Source: Taxillus chinensis (Eukaryota; Streptophyta; Magnoliopsida; Santalales; Loranthaceae). Taken from it: a DNA stretch of 64,000 bases. This document shows positions 22,602 to 33,419 of the stretch, in pieces (the first letter of the stretch is position 1; every line of letters starts with the position of its first letter). The translations under genes were made by a program, and so were the position numbers. The stretch covers positions 49,627,158 to 49,691,157 of the forward strand of contig CM042091.1 of NCBI GenBank assembly GCA_023512835.1, given 5' to 3'. The notes under the pieces were generated by a model that was not told the origin of the DNA, made no database searches, and saw nothing but the letters and a program-made list of their open reading frames with translations.

Positions 22602-22978
22602 CTTAAGTACGTACACACCAAGAAAAATAAAGGATAAGGCAGTTTCTTCATTATTTATACTGCCGCCAATAATTGGCCTCCCAAAGAATAATTGACCTTC
22701 AAGGTCATGAACTCCAAATTGAGTCAAATTATTGTCAAAACGCTCGAAATGACGAGCACAACACTATTTTGAGATTATCACACTCAAATGACTACTTAAA
22801 AGCAAAGTCAACTAATAACCCCTGGGAAAGTCAAAAAATCGGGCCACTCGGGGCCCCGACTCGGAATTAGGCCCAAGTCCTGTCAAAATGCTCACATCGA
22901 CGGCTACATTCTTGTCCAGATAGTTACATTCCCATAGAATAACTATCTCTCAAAACTACCTAAATACGAGTCTTGACA
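21435..22978 (-). mobile_element. Chromovirus LTR (LTR-T), 3' LTR of a minus-strand element
   Basis: It runs TGTCATGCCCCG ... GAGTCTTGACA, 1544 bp. It is directly followed (minus strand: preceded) by a polypurine tract, so it is the 3' LTR. A (CT)n run lies at about 22537-22600. Interspersed 'CCTCTTAGGCT' or 'CCTCACAGGCC' units (about 21940-22090) and 'TTCACTAGTCCGGAAAAAC' units (about 22110-22195) form short arrays. It abuts the Tork-like integrase on the left. Confidence 0.75.
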
Positions 22979-22994
22979 TCCTCCCCCCTTTAAA
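22979..22994 (-). other. Polypurine tract of LTR-T element
   Basis: The minus strand reads TTTAAAGGGGGGAGGA immediately before the LTR start TGTCAAGAC. The same arrangement, CTTGAAGGAGGGAGG after the chromodomain frame, is seen at about 47317-47332. Confidence 0.75.
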
Positions 22995-23156
22995 GATTTT
23001 TCGTCCCCGAAAAGAAATGTAGGCGTCAAACAACAACACAAAGTCACACTCAAACTCAACAAATCCATTGAAAAATCCAAATGCAAAGTCCCCACATAAC
23101 ATCAAAACTAACAAACATGCCACCCACATGTCACCCATCGCATAGCTCGGCTCATG
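22995..23156 (-). mobile_element. 3' end of LTR-T element internal region
   Basis: About 160 bp before the polypurine tract includes CGGGGACGAAAAATC, the 'GAGGACGAA' phrase that follows the chromodomain in plant Tekay/Del elements. Nothing else codes. It is cut by the L1 LTR at 23157. Confidence 0.5.
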
Positions 23157-23781
23157 TCACGCCCGAATTTCCAACCCGAGGAAACCAATTTGTGCCTCCC
23201 CTTTACCCACCCGATGGGCAAGGGGTTGGGTATCACGCCCCAAATTTCCAACCCGAGGAAACCGGTTCGTGACTCCCCCCTTTACCCACACAGTGGAGAA
23301 GGGGGTAGGATACACTACTCCCACACAGGGCATCATACACTACACAAGCTGATATTCAGAAAGACAAAATCATAAATTTCTTAAATTCAAAATAGGATAA
23401 ACATTTACAAATCCACATGCCTTTATTACAATAAAACCCACTTTACAATATCTCCCCACCTGGGGTACAAAGCCTCTCAAAATTAATAATACAAATAACA
23501 TTAATCAAAACCACAAACAGAATCGTTGTCCACCTTGGTGTTTCCACCTAACGCCCGTAGGTCCCTCAGAAAAACAGAACACGGTAGGAGGGGTGAGCAA
23601 CCACGGCTCAAGTAGGGATCAAGTCTCCCCAACCCATCTCATGCACCTAACCACTACATGAGAACGTGTACTAGTGCGGTGTCGTGGCAGTAGTAAAGCA
23701 CACCATTCAAATGGGCGCAACCACAGCCCCAGCCCCGCTGGCTCCACCACCTCACAGCTACCAATATCACGGCCTTCCAGG
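23157..23781 (-). mobile_element. L1 LTR, first part (interrupted by Tat-like element)
   Basis: It starts TGTCACGCCCGAATTTCC and matches 8076-8560. It is continued by 41106-41339 and 44752-45691; the three parts total about 1.8 kb, the length of intact L1 LTRs. The first 77 bp are duplicated (a second start, TATCACGCCCC, at about 23234). The last five bases CCAGG are the target duplication of the inserted element. Confidence 0.8.
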
Positions 23782-24059
23782 TGTTGGACCCCATTTTGAC
23801 CGGGCCAGATCACAACCAAAGAAATCCAAAAATAAGAGTCATTTCTGAGGGATCTCAAAATGTCCCAAGGTCAACACCAAATGATAGAGGACGAAATTTG
23901 GAAACCAATGCACTTGACCGTGCCCGAATCCGATTTAAAACGAAGAAGTTATGACTAAAATAGCTTTCGGCATGGAAAGTCAAACTTGTGAAAGGACGGT
24001 CAAACGCCCTCGGTCAAATTGACCGAAAATATGATTGCAGAAATCTCCCAGAAGCTGTT

Positions 24060-25090
24060 CAGGCGAATTCACGGTCGTAGCCTCGAAGCTCGCAGCACTC
24101 ACAAACTCAAAGTTCGCAGACTCGCAAGACACCCTGGCCCCGAAGACTCAGAGCGGGCAGCCTCGCAGACTCGCAAGACTCGCGATCGAAGCCTCGCAAG
24201 ACTCACGGTCGAAGCCTCGTAGCTCGGCTTGCCTCATAGTCCAGCTCAGCCTCGTAGCGCAACCTTGCCTCAAAGCTCGGTAGACTCGTAGCCTCGTAGC
24301 CAAGCCCGCACTCGTAGCACTCACACTCGAAGCTCGCGGCCTCGCAGTGCTCACACTCGCAGCCTCGGAGCTCACGGCCTCGCAGTACTCACACTCGTAG
24401 CCTCGTAGCGCTCAGCCCCGAAGACTCGTAGCAGGCAGCCTTGCAGACTCGCAGCGCTCGCAGTCAAAGCCTCGCAACACTCACAGTCTAAGCCTCGTAG
24501 CTCAGCCTGCCTTGTAGTCCGGCTCAGCCTCGTAGCGCAACCTTGCCTCGAAGCTCAGCAGACTCGTAGCCTCGTAGCCAAGCCTGCACTCGCAGCACTC
24601 ACACTCGAAGCTCGCAGCCTCGCAGTGCTCATACTCGTAGCCTCGAAGCTCGCAGCCTCGCAGTGCTCACACTCGTAGCCTCGAAGCTCGCAGCCTCGCA
24701 GACACGGACCCACGGTCGGCCTCGAAGCCCCGCGATCGGCCTCGAAGACTCGTAGCGGGCGGTCTCGAAGACCCGCGGCACTCGAAAGTCGTAGTCTCGG
24801 AGCTTGCGGACTCGCGATCCAGCTCATCCTCGTAGACTCGCAGCCCTCGCAATCCAGCTCCGCTTTGAAGCCTCGCAGCCTCGTAGTCAAAGCCTCGCGG
24901 TTACGGCCTCGCAGCTCCGCGTCGACGCTTCGCAGCCTAACTCATCCTCAAAGCACGCAGCACCCGCAGCTCGAAGCCTCGCAGACTCGTAGCCTCGAAG
25001 CTCGCAGCCTCGTAGCACTCACACCTGAAGCCTCGTAGTTCGCTTACCCTCGTAGCCTCGTACTCACAGACACCGCCTCGTAGCATCGTA
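24060..25090 (+). repeat. CTCG(T/C/A)AGC array in Tat-like 5' LTR
   Basis: Dense irregular repeats of CTCGTAGC, CTCGCAGC and CTCGAAGC are joined by ACTCACA and GCTCAGC linkers, very rich in CG dinucleotides. Longer sub-blocks such as 'cctcgaagctcgcagcctcg' repeat in tandem. The 3' LTR array (about 38760-39440) is shorter. It creates long spurious frames on both strands. Confidence 0.85.
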
Positions 25091-25570
25091 GTCTCAACCT
25101 TCGACCCTACACCGGCTACGACCTTCGACCCTTCGAGGCAACCTCTAGCTACGACCTTCGAAGCACCTTCGGCTACGACCTCCGACCTTCGTGGCGGCTT
25201 CCGCTACAACCCTGCGACCTTCGAGCATCCTCCAAGCCTTCAACCCCGCAAGACGACCTTCGATCCTTCGAGGCAAGCTACGGTCTTCGACCCTGCAAAA
25301 CGGCCTATGACCTTCGACCCTCCGAGGCAAGGCTACAGTGTCGAAACCCTTCAGGGCAACCTTCGGTGACCTTCAAGTCTTCGAAGCGACCTTCGGCTAC
25401 GACCTTCGATCTTCGAAACAACCCTCACTTGCAACCTCCGATCCTTCAAAGCAACCTCCGGCCTTCGACGCCGCAAGGCACCTCGGTCTTCGCCCCGCAC
25501 CGGCCTACGACCTTCGACCCCACGAGGCCACCATGGGACCTTCGACTCGTAGGCTTCGGTTGGAGGCTCC
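25090..25570 (+). repeat. CCTTCGACC / CTACGACCTTCG array in Tat-like 5' LTR
   Basis: Repeats built on 'CTACGACCTTCGACCCTTCG' and 'AGGCAACCTTCGGC' adjoin the CTCGNAGC array. The counterpart is 39440-39910. A similar mix occurs at about 45420-45620 inside the L1 LTR. Confidence 0.8.
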
Positions 25571-25796
25571 AAAGTGGCGCCGTTTCACCCCTCCTTTAAG
25601 TGAACAATAAAGCGAGCGCCGTGTCTCTCGAATTAATTCTAACGGCTCGAACACATGTTTAATGTCCGGGGACTCGTTTCAACCTCGTAAAAGCACCTGT
25701 CGTTCTTGAAACTCGTCGTCAACACATGGGAACTCCAAAAATCACACCATTTACTTCTCTAAGTTCCCAAAAAGCCGTCTGTCCCCTCCAAGACCT

Positions 25797-25806
25797 CTAT
25801 AAATAG
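25797..25806 (+). promoter_or_regulatory. TATA box of Tat-like LTR
   Basis: CTATAAATAG follows CCAAGACCT. The 3' LTR keeps it at 40133-40142. No palindromic ACGT motif is seen before it, unlike the L1 and Athila-like LTRs. Confidence 0.65.
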
Positions 25807-26765
25807 TCGTTTGCTCCATCAAAACAGGGGGATCCGGGTTCGAGAGGCCACACAGATAGCAAAAAAGAATTGAAGAGAAATTCAAGAATTCGGTAGACTT
25901 ACCTGGCCGGAACCGAAGAAGACGTCTTCCACCACCCTTGCTGGATTTTTGACTCCTTTCCTCAAGCATTCAAAGAAGAGGAAAGCTAGCAGAACATCAA
26001 CCTTGATTTCCAGGTTTTATTCCCCTCTTCTCTTACATTCTCATCATAAACCATACCAATCTCACCTTCTTTTATTCAAAACTAAAAAATGTTTTCAAAG
26101 GCCCGGTGGCCGTGGGATTGAGCTTTCATGCTCATATCCTTGCCACTTGGCCGACATTGGGTCCGATAGTGAATATGAGCTTCATAGTATGCTCTTCACG
26201 ACATCAGACCCTACTTCTTCGTTTTTAAGATAAAACCCCAAATTCTTTTAAATAAACCCAGGCTTTTGTGGCCGTGAGATTAAGTCCTATTGCTTATATC
26301 TTCACCACCTGGCCAACATCAATCGTGGTAATGAATCCGAGCTCCACGCTGTGCTCTTCATGCTACGGGTTTTCTTTCTGTTTTCCTCGATAAAACAAAA
26401 GAATAACATTCTTTTTTAAATAAACTAACCATAATTTTTACAATGAGATAAAAGGAAAGAAAGGGAAATTAAAATAAGCAAGCACCCATAGACAAAGACT
26501 AGGTACCACTTGGGTGTTGTGGGGGTGCAAGAGCCTATTCTTCCTTCCCCCACACGTAACCGACTCCCGAACCTTTTCTCTGGAACCGTAGACCCTCCTA
26601 GGTGGCCAAACACACCTTCATCTTTGTTTGGTGGCGACCTGTTTCTTCTATCTCTCTTTTTGGATTTGTGTGAGCTATGGCAATGGTGGCTCAATGACCA
26701 AATCTCCATCCAAAGGAGTAATCTCAAGCCGATCCACGAGCCCGGACGACACCGGGTGATGACAC

Positions 26766-26783
26766 TGGCGACTCGCTGGGGAC
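26766..26783 (+). other. Primer binding site of Tat-like element (Arg tRNA type)
   Basis: TGGCGACTCGCTGGGGAC begins one base after the LTR end. Tat/Ogre elements use TGGCGACTC.GCTGGGGA-type sites complementary to tRNA-Arg; the exact tRNA is from memory of the lineage, not computed. Confidence 0.75.
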
Positions 26784-27289
26784 TTTGAGAGAGTCTAGCC
26801 ATGGTCTTTTGTTTTTGGAGTGCTTGCTTGTTTATTTCCCTTTCTATCTTCTTCATTTTTTGTATAAACTGCATTGCTTGTGCATACATGTATTTCTCTC
26901 TCCCTCGAACCCTATACCCGGGTTTTCTACTTTTACCTAGGATTATAGCGAGGTTCAATAAGGATGCCCCATGGGTTCTATCTCACGTAAGGTGCCTGAA
27001 CTCCTCACCCAAGCAGGGTCCTTTTGAAGGGCCCCCTCCGTCAATGCCTCTAGGGGTACGGAGCTTCTCTCAGGAGATAGTTTGGGAACCAACGAATAAG
27101 ATAGGTGTATATGTAGATGCCCATCAAGGGTTTTTTGACCTTCATGTGTGTGCTTTAACGTTGTTATGACCGTGTTTGCACCTTGTTTGCTAACTCATGC
27201 ACTTTTATCACATTTTGCTTTAATTTACCCTAACCCTCACCCATTTTGCTTGATGCATATCATGACATCCCATGTATACATAAAGGAAC
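26784..27289 (+). mobile_element. Untranslated leader of Tat-like element
   Basis: About 500 bp lie between the primer site and the first ATG of ORF1a. No supported frame is present; it is T-rich at first, then has GGGCCCCCTCCGTCAATG-type sequence. Confidence 0.5.
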
Positions 27290-28663
27290 ATGGCAAGTTT
27301 TGGGAACCTTTTGAGGGGCGCCAGGGACCCCGAGGACGTGGAAGAAGTGGAGCGCGCCTCAATTCGGATCCAGCAAGTTTTAGGAGACTTCTCACCGAAG
27401 ACGTACTCGTGGCCGATCAGATCGTCATGGACACTTGGATCGAACTCCCCAAAGACCTCCAAGCTACATGGAGTGAATGGCCTAACACGAGACGCATAGC
27501 TTACACCCAACGGTTTGGTGATCTCCTTGCTCCTGCCACAACTCCCTGTTGATGAAAATATGATCAAGGCAACGATCCACTTGGGACCTAAGACGAAGGT
27601 GCTTCACCTTTAATGACATTGACTTAGTGCCAACTTTGGAGGAATATCGAAGAATCCTCCGCATCCCCTTTGAAGAAGACGACATAGTTTTCCAACCTAA
27701 CCCACGGAAGTCTTGCGGACGGGGGTTAGCACATTTCATGGGTTTCAAATGCTTGGGCAAAGACAAAAAGATCATCGACCCCATCATCAAAGCGGACGGC
27801 AAAGAAATCATCCCATGGGAGTTTATCGAAGCCGGCTAGAAGGTGCAAGCGAGGACAAGACCCATTCACTCATCACCCTTGCTATCTACGGGTTGGTGGT
27901 CTTTCCACGGGTGACCGGTTACATTGACGGGACCGTTTTCGAGCTAGTGGCACAAGAGACCGGTGGTGCTGACCCTATTCCGGCCATACTCGCCGAAACC
28001 ATCAGATCTCTATCATTTATCCGGACTACAGGAAGGGGTCGCTTCATGGGATGCCTCCCTCTCTTGTGCACATGGCTCAAAAGCCATCTACACCGTGTTA
28101 CCCCGCGATTCAGGGCTGTTTACTCATGGCCCCCTACCGTCATACTAGACATTCTAAGAAGTTCGTGGCTCTTACCCAATAATCTCAATCAATGGAGAAG
28201 GCTGCTGAATCGCCTGAGTGAAGCAAATGTTGTCTGGATGGCACCCTGGATGCCAAGAGAACATATGACCTATAGCTGCGGAAGGTACAACTGGGTCCCA
28301 CTCCTTGGACCATGGGGCGGGACTGCCTATGCCCCTCTTCAAGTGGCAAGACACTGGGAAATAACCAAATTGTCCTAGTTCTCTACGGAATAGAAAGATG
28401 TGATATTAACCATGGCAGGAAGAAGGGTGAGTCGGTCGCCGATCGGATGTTCAACGCCGCGTTACAACCTAGGAAGATCGGTTTCCTTTCTTATTACCCC
28501 GACATTGTTCCATCCTATGTGTTTTGGCGGGAGAAACTAGAGGCGGAGCACCTCCCTGCAACAACAAGAACTTGTCGGTACTCTTCGACCACGGAGATAA
28601 TAACGGTGTATGGGTTCGAGAAAGGAGAGTCTAGTAAAGCATCAAGCTCATCAAGGAAATGAG
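27290..28663 (+). pseudogene. ORF1a of Tat-like element (DUF7745-like), broken
   Basis: It starts MASFGNLLRGARDPEDVEEV at ATG 27290 and ends EKGESSKASSSSRK. With shifts it contains LQATWSEWPNTRRIAYTQRF, a PTLEEYRRIL motif, SLITLAIYGLVVFPRVTGYI, GCLPLLCTWLKSHL and YNWVPLLGPWGGTAYAP. These are the hallmarks of the plant DUF7745 family ('LTPTLEEY..LLG'; 'NWVPLLG.WG'), found as an extra ORF upstream of gag in Tat elements. Its role in the element is unknown. At least four frame breaks are visible. ORF1b behind it is a diverged second copy. Confidence 0.7.
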
Positions 28664-28839
28664 GACACTAAGTAGGGTCACCCCTCCGAAGGAACCCAAA
28701 GCTTGTCTTGCATCACATAGTTGCATTTATATTTGAATAATTCGTTCATGTACGGTTTTGTCCTATTTACATCAACAAAATCTGTTCTTGTCTGTTTCCC
28801 ATCTCATATGCATAAGCCTTAACATTCATTATAGGAAGC
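28664..28839 (+). other. Spacer between ORF1a and ORF1b
   Basis: Non-coding; it ends CATTATAGGAAGC before the second ATG. The sequence before the first ORF also holds CATATGCAT/CATATCATG-like phrases, consistent with duplication of ORF plus short leader. Confidence 0.4.
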
Positions 28840-30251
28840 ATGGCAATCTTTGATCATTTCCTAGCTAACTCCAAAGACAAGGAAGACATGACAGAGGTCG
28901 CACATGCAGGCATTGGCAATTCAATAACACTTTGGAGACTTTTCAAGAGAAAATGGCGAGCAAACCAGACCGGCCCCGAAGTCCGGATGCGTGTCCAAAT
29001 GGCCCACAGAGAGGAACTTGACGATATATGGGCACGATGGCCTTTCCACATACAGGCTGCCTACATTAAAAAAATACGGGGACTTGTTACATCTAACGCG
29101 AGTACCTATCAACGAGCCTATGTTAAGAGCGGCCGCACATTTCTGGGATCCCAGGCGGAGGTGTTTCGCTTTTAATGAACAGGATTTGACTCCTACCGTG
29201 GAGGAGTATCAAGCCCTTTTGGGACGACCAATCAACGGAGGCTCGGAAGTCTTTCTACCAACCATACAAGTTTCTTGCCTACGGACGCTATCATAGTTCT
29301 TGGGAATGACGGAAGATGAGGCAGCCCAGATCGTGCACCGCAGGGGTGGACTCGAGGTCATCCCATGGCCCGTGATCCGAGACAAAATATCTCGAGCATC
29401 GGGCATGGAACTCTACTCTTTATTCACACTAGCCATGTATGGATTAATTGTATTTCCTAAATTCTTGGGTTACATTGACGGAGTTGTATGCGAACTTGTG
29501 ATACAAACATTAGGAGGGACCGATCCCGTTCCGCAATCCTTGCCGAGACAGTTAGATCACTATCACACGTACGGATCTCGGGACAAGGTCATTTCAAAGG
29601 ATGTCTTCCACTCCTCTACGCGTGGTTGAAAAGTCACTTCCCATGCAAGGACGCCCAACTCGAAGAGGTGGCGGTATTTCCACATAGCGCATTACCCGAA
29701 TTCATTCTAAAAGAATGGGAATTACCTGAAATAGAAGAGGATTGGATCAATGAGCTGCAAACCTTAACTGATGATCAAGTTGTATGGAATGCTTCATGGA
29801 TGCCCAAAGTCGACATAGTTTACGATTGCAGACCATATAATTGGGTCCCATTACTCGGTCCATGGGGAGCTACCGCATACGCCCTCTCTCCAGCGGAAGA
29901 CAACTCAGGGGTCATCGGATCATTCCTATGCTACATGAAATGGAAACCTTTGACTTCACATACACCGGTTTAGAGGCTCGAAGCAAGGCCTTCCGGGGGT
30001 ATCTAGCCTGGCGGACACCTCGAAAGTCAGCGGTAGTTCTTACTACCCTGAAGTTCATCCTTCATTCCCTCCATGGCGGCAATAGTATATTGCTTATGCG
30101 GAAGCCCACCAAGATCCAAGACTGCTGCTCCTTCAAAAGGAAAATGAACTCAAGAACTTGCAACGAGAAAATTCAAGAGCAAGAAGTGACCATCGGAAAG
30201 CTAGGCGAAAGCATCCACCAATTGGAAGAGTGGTTCGGAATTAGAAATTAG
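28840..30251 (+). pseudogene. ORF1b of Tat-like element (DUF7745-like), broken
   Basis: It starts MAIFDHFLANSKDKEDMTEV at ATG 28840. It contains LDDIWARWPFHIQAAYIKK, FWDPRRRCFAFNEQDLTPTV followed by EEYQALLGRP, LFTLAMYGLIVFPKFLGYID, GCLPLLYAWLKSHF and YNWVPLLGPWGATAYAL. It ends with a coiled-coil-like tail, QEQEVTIGKLGESIHQLEEW. It aligns end to end with ORF1a but is clearly diverged, so the duplication is old relative to the LTR divergence. Three or more frame breaks are present. Confidence 0.7.
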
Positions 30252-30512
30252 TTTGAGATGATCAAGGCTTGTTCCAATTCATGTAGTAGCATATGCATTA
30301 AGGCTATCCTTGTTGTACTCTAGTCCTCTTTCTACCGATAATGTACTCGATTCCAAATCAATAAAATGTTTTTTCTATTTCAATCATTGGCCATTCATTG
30401 CATGCACTCATTACATACATTCTTGCATTCATGATAAAAGCAAAATTCAAAAAAGAGAAAAGCTTAACGGATCAACATTTCCAGATCAAACAAGATTGGA
30501 CACTCTTATAAT
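30252..30512 (+). other. Spacer between ORF1b and gag
   Basis: AT-rich and non-coding. It ends just before the gag-like frame, whose expected ATG reads TTG at 30513. Confidence 0.4.
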
Positions 30513-32450
30513 TTGAGATCAACCCGTAATCAAGCACCTGAAGCTATATCGGACCAAGGCTTGGGAGACCATACGGAGGACCGGCTTTCAAGGCTCGAAC
30601 AAGCTCAGCAGGAGATGGGGAGCGATCTCCATGCAGTTCGGTTCCGATTAAAAACCATGATGGACCTATTGACCAAAGTGACAACCGCAAGGGAATCAGC
30701 CCCAGCAGGAGGGGTGGCTAATCAGGGACAAACGCAGAACCCACCACAAGAGTTTGCACAAGTTCAAGCAGATTCCCGGACTTACGTGGTTCCGGGAAGT
30801 TCCCGTGAAGTTCCGACTACGCTGCCAAATGTAGGAACACCAATCTCAGAAAACCCCATGGAAGCAAGAGATTTACCTGCTCCCGAGGAAACCAACCGAC
30901 AACCAAGCTGGAAGCAAATAGAAGCAAGGTTAAAGGCTGTTGAAGGGGCAGAAAGTTATGGGACAACTAATGCCTATGATTTATGCTTGGTACCTGGAGT
31001 AGTGCTACCTCCAAAATTCAAAATGCCGGATTTCGAAAAATTCAATGGTACCCAATGCCCAAAGACCCATTTGACGATGTATTGTCGCAAGTTGGCCGCA
31101 CATACCAATAATGACAAACTACTAATACACTGCTTCCAAGAAAGCTTAACTGGCGGGCCATTACGATGGTACATTCAGTTAGAAGGCAGTCGTATCCGTA
31201 CTTGGAATGACTTGGCCACAGCCTTCTTAGCGCAATACAAACATGTGACAGAACTAGCACTAGACAGTTGGCGTTGCAGTCATTCGAAAAAGCCGACAAA
31301 GAAAGTTTCAAGACCTACGCTCGAAGATGGAGAGAAGCGGCTATGGACGTTCAACCCCCACTAACCGAACGAGAACTCACCACCCTTTTCATCGGTACAC
31401 TAAGGGGTGTTTACTATGAAAAACTAGTTGGGAATGTATCAAACAGTTTCGCCGACTTAGTTGCCTCAGGAGAGAGAATTGAGGCCGGCATCGGGGAAGG
31501 CAGGCTTGGTGGGAATAAAACCAAGACTCCTAGAAGGCCCACGCCACCCAATCGCAAGAAAGAAGAAGAAGCACAAGCGGTCCGGCAACCTAAGCTCGAC
31601 TTCACCTCTTTTGGGGCACAATCGGGACAAGTGTATCATGCCAGGATATTATGGCGGGCAGCCCATGGCGTCCTATGTGACATCAGCCCCGCCACCACAA
31701 TTCCATCAATATCATCCACAAGGAGGAAGCTTGTACACGCCTTAGCCGAGCCAACCTCGGCTAGCCCAGCCTCAACCAGAGCGATGAAGCGGCCCCACGA
31801 GAATCAGACTTTTGGAAAGACCTGGGCAACAAAAGTTTGATCCAATTCCTATCACATACACGAAGCCTATACACGATTGTTAGCAGCGGGACTCGCTAGT
31901 CCAATACCCCTAAAGGAACGAACTCCTCCATATCCCGATTGGTACAAAGTCGATGCCCATTGTGCATACCATGGAGGCGTAAGTGGGCATGACACCGAGA
32001 ATTGTTTTGCTCGAAAAGAAGGTCCAACACCTAAGAGATGTTGGATGGCTAGACTTCTCCAAGATGACCAATGCTACTAATGTGGGCACCAACCCTCTCG
32101 CTGAACACTCGGGCAATATCGCCAATATAACGACCGGACTTGGAAATCCTCCTAGAAAGGTTTCTAAGATCAAGATGAGCGAGTACCAGCTATTCTGTAT
32201 CTTACATGAGAATGGGTTCTTGGTAACTAAAGGGGTGACCGAAGCCACGAGAGGCACAGACTCGGAGAAACGTTGTGTTTACCATGGATCAGCTTATGGA
32301 CATGGCATTGAAGAATGCAAGGAATTCCATGAAGCCGTGCAAGCCCTCATTAACTCCCGAAGGCTAGAAATCACAACGAGTCGAAGAATTTGCAACCTTG
32401 TATGGCTTCAACGGAGCGTACGAAGGCATCGGGGGTGCCTAAGCCTTTAA
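30513..32450 (+). pseudogene. Tat-like gag, broken
   Basis: The first frame (30513-31364) begins with RSTRNQAPEAISDQGLGDHT at a TTG where ATG is expected. It holds KFKMPDFEKFNGTQCPKTHL, then the retrotransposon gag core with GGPLRWYIQLE and TWNDLATAFLAQYKH. A shift near 31262 moves to ALQSFEKADKESFKTYARRW and LTTLFIGTLRGVYYEKLVGN. Zinc-finger-like segments CAYHGGVSGHDTENC (about 31963) and CVYHGSAYGHGIEECKEFH (about 32274) follow in other frames. Capsid and nucleocapsid parts are recognisable; at least three shifts break it. Confidence 0.8.
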
Positions 32451-33349
32451 TTATCGAATATGAGGAAAAACCGAGAGATCGCCACATTGGCGCAAGGGGT
32501 CCGATCTCTTGTCATCCAAACTCCTGCTCCATTCCCTTACCAAAATGATAAAGCAGTGCCCTGGAAATACCACCGCAAATCGGTCATTAGAGGAAACCCC
32601 ACAGCCGAGAAGAAAACAAGAAGCGGTCGTGTCTATGGATCGGAAGAAGGTGTTAAGGTCAACAAAAACAAAGGAGGAGAGCATGACCTACGCCCCGTGC
32701 CTGCACCAGGTAGTAAGAACACCCCTGTTATTGACGGGGATCCTACCGAATTCCTTAAGCTAATCAAGCAGAGCGAATACAACATTGTGGACCAACTCGG
32801 CCGGCAGCCGGCTGATATCTCTTTGTTGTCTTTACTCATGGATTCAACTCTGCATAGAGAAGCCCTCATGAAGGTTTTGAGCAAGGCCTACGTTCCTCCG
32901 ACTATATCCTTGGAAAATCTGAATAGCCTCGTTAACAATATCGTGGTAGATAACTTCCTTAGTTTTGGCGAAGATGAGTTACCATCGAAGGCATTGGACA
33001 CGTCAAAGCCTTACACATATCCGTCAAATGTAAGGATCACATTATCTCCCGTGTACCGATCGACAACGGGTCATCCTTAAACATCATGCCAACTCAAATC
33101 CTGAAGCAATCGCCAATAGACTCCTCTCACGTATGTCCCACTAATATGGTTGTAAGAGCCTTTGATGGAGAAAAGCGAGAAGTAGTGGGTACACTAGATA
33201 TCCCTTTGCAAATTGGTCCAAGTGAGTTTATGGTGGAATTCCAGGTGATGGACATCGCTCCATACTACGGTTGTTTGCTTGGAAGACCATGGATCCACTC
33301 GGCAGGAGCAGTGCCATCGACACTACATCGAAGGTCAAGTTTGTGGTAA
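32451..33349 (+). pseudogene. Tat-like gag-protease linker and aspartic protease, broken
   Basis: PFPYQNDKAVPWKY (about 32530) is a signature before the Tat protease. The protease has VPIDNGSSLNIMPTQIL (Asp codon at 33061; DNGSS where DGGSS or DSGSS is usual), a VVRAFDGEKREVVGTLDIPL middle strand and a CLLGRPWIHSAGAVPST end with the 'LGRPW' motif. A shift lies just before the active site (near 33050) and another near 33320. Confidence 0.8.
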
Positions 33350-33419
33350 ACGACCAACTCATCTGCGTACACGGAGAAGCGAGAGATTCTAGTTACCAAG
33401 CCCATGTCTGTTCCTTACA

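Larger units (their letters stand above)
23782..26764 (+). mobile_element. 5' LTR of Tat-like element
   Basis: TGTTGGACCCCATTTTGACC ... GGGTGATGACA, 2983 bp. The TATA box is at 25797-25806. Two repeat arrays fill about half of it (24060-25090, 25090-25570). Two related blocks at about 26097-26210 and 26263-26372 ('GGCCGTGGGATTGAGC...') form an internal duplication. It is about 340 bp longer than the 3' LTR, mostly from the first array. Confidence 0.9.

Noticed and set aside
22463..22727. Minus frames with long Arg-Glu repeats
   Set aside because: Translation of a CT microsatellite in an LTR.
24060..25090. CRISPR-like array
   Set aside because: Repeats are not separated by unique spacers of even length, and the setting is a plant LTR.
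24148..25600. Many open frames of 60-110 codons on both strands, rich in Ala, Ser, Arg and Leu
   Set aside because: They are produced by the CTCGNAGC and CTTCGACC arrays, exist in several frames at once and match no domain. The same holds for 38670-39970.
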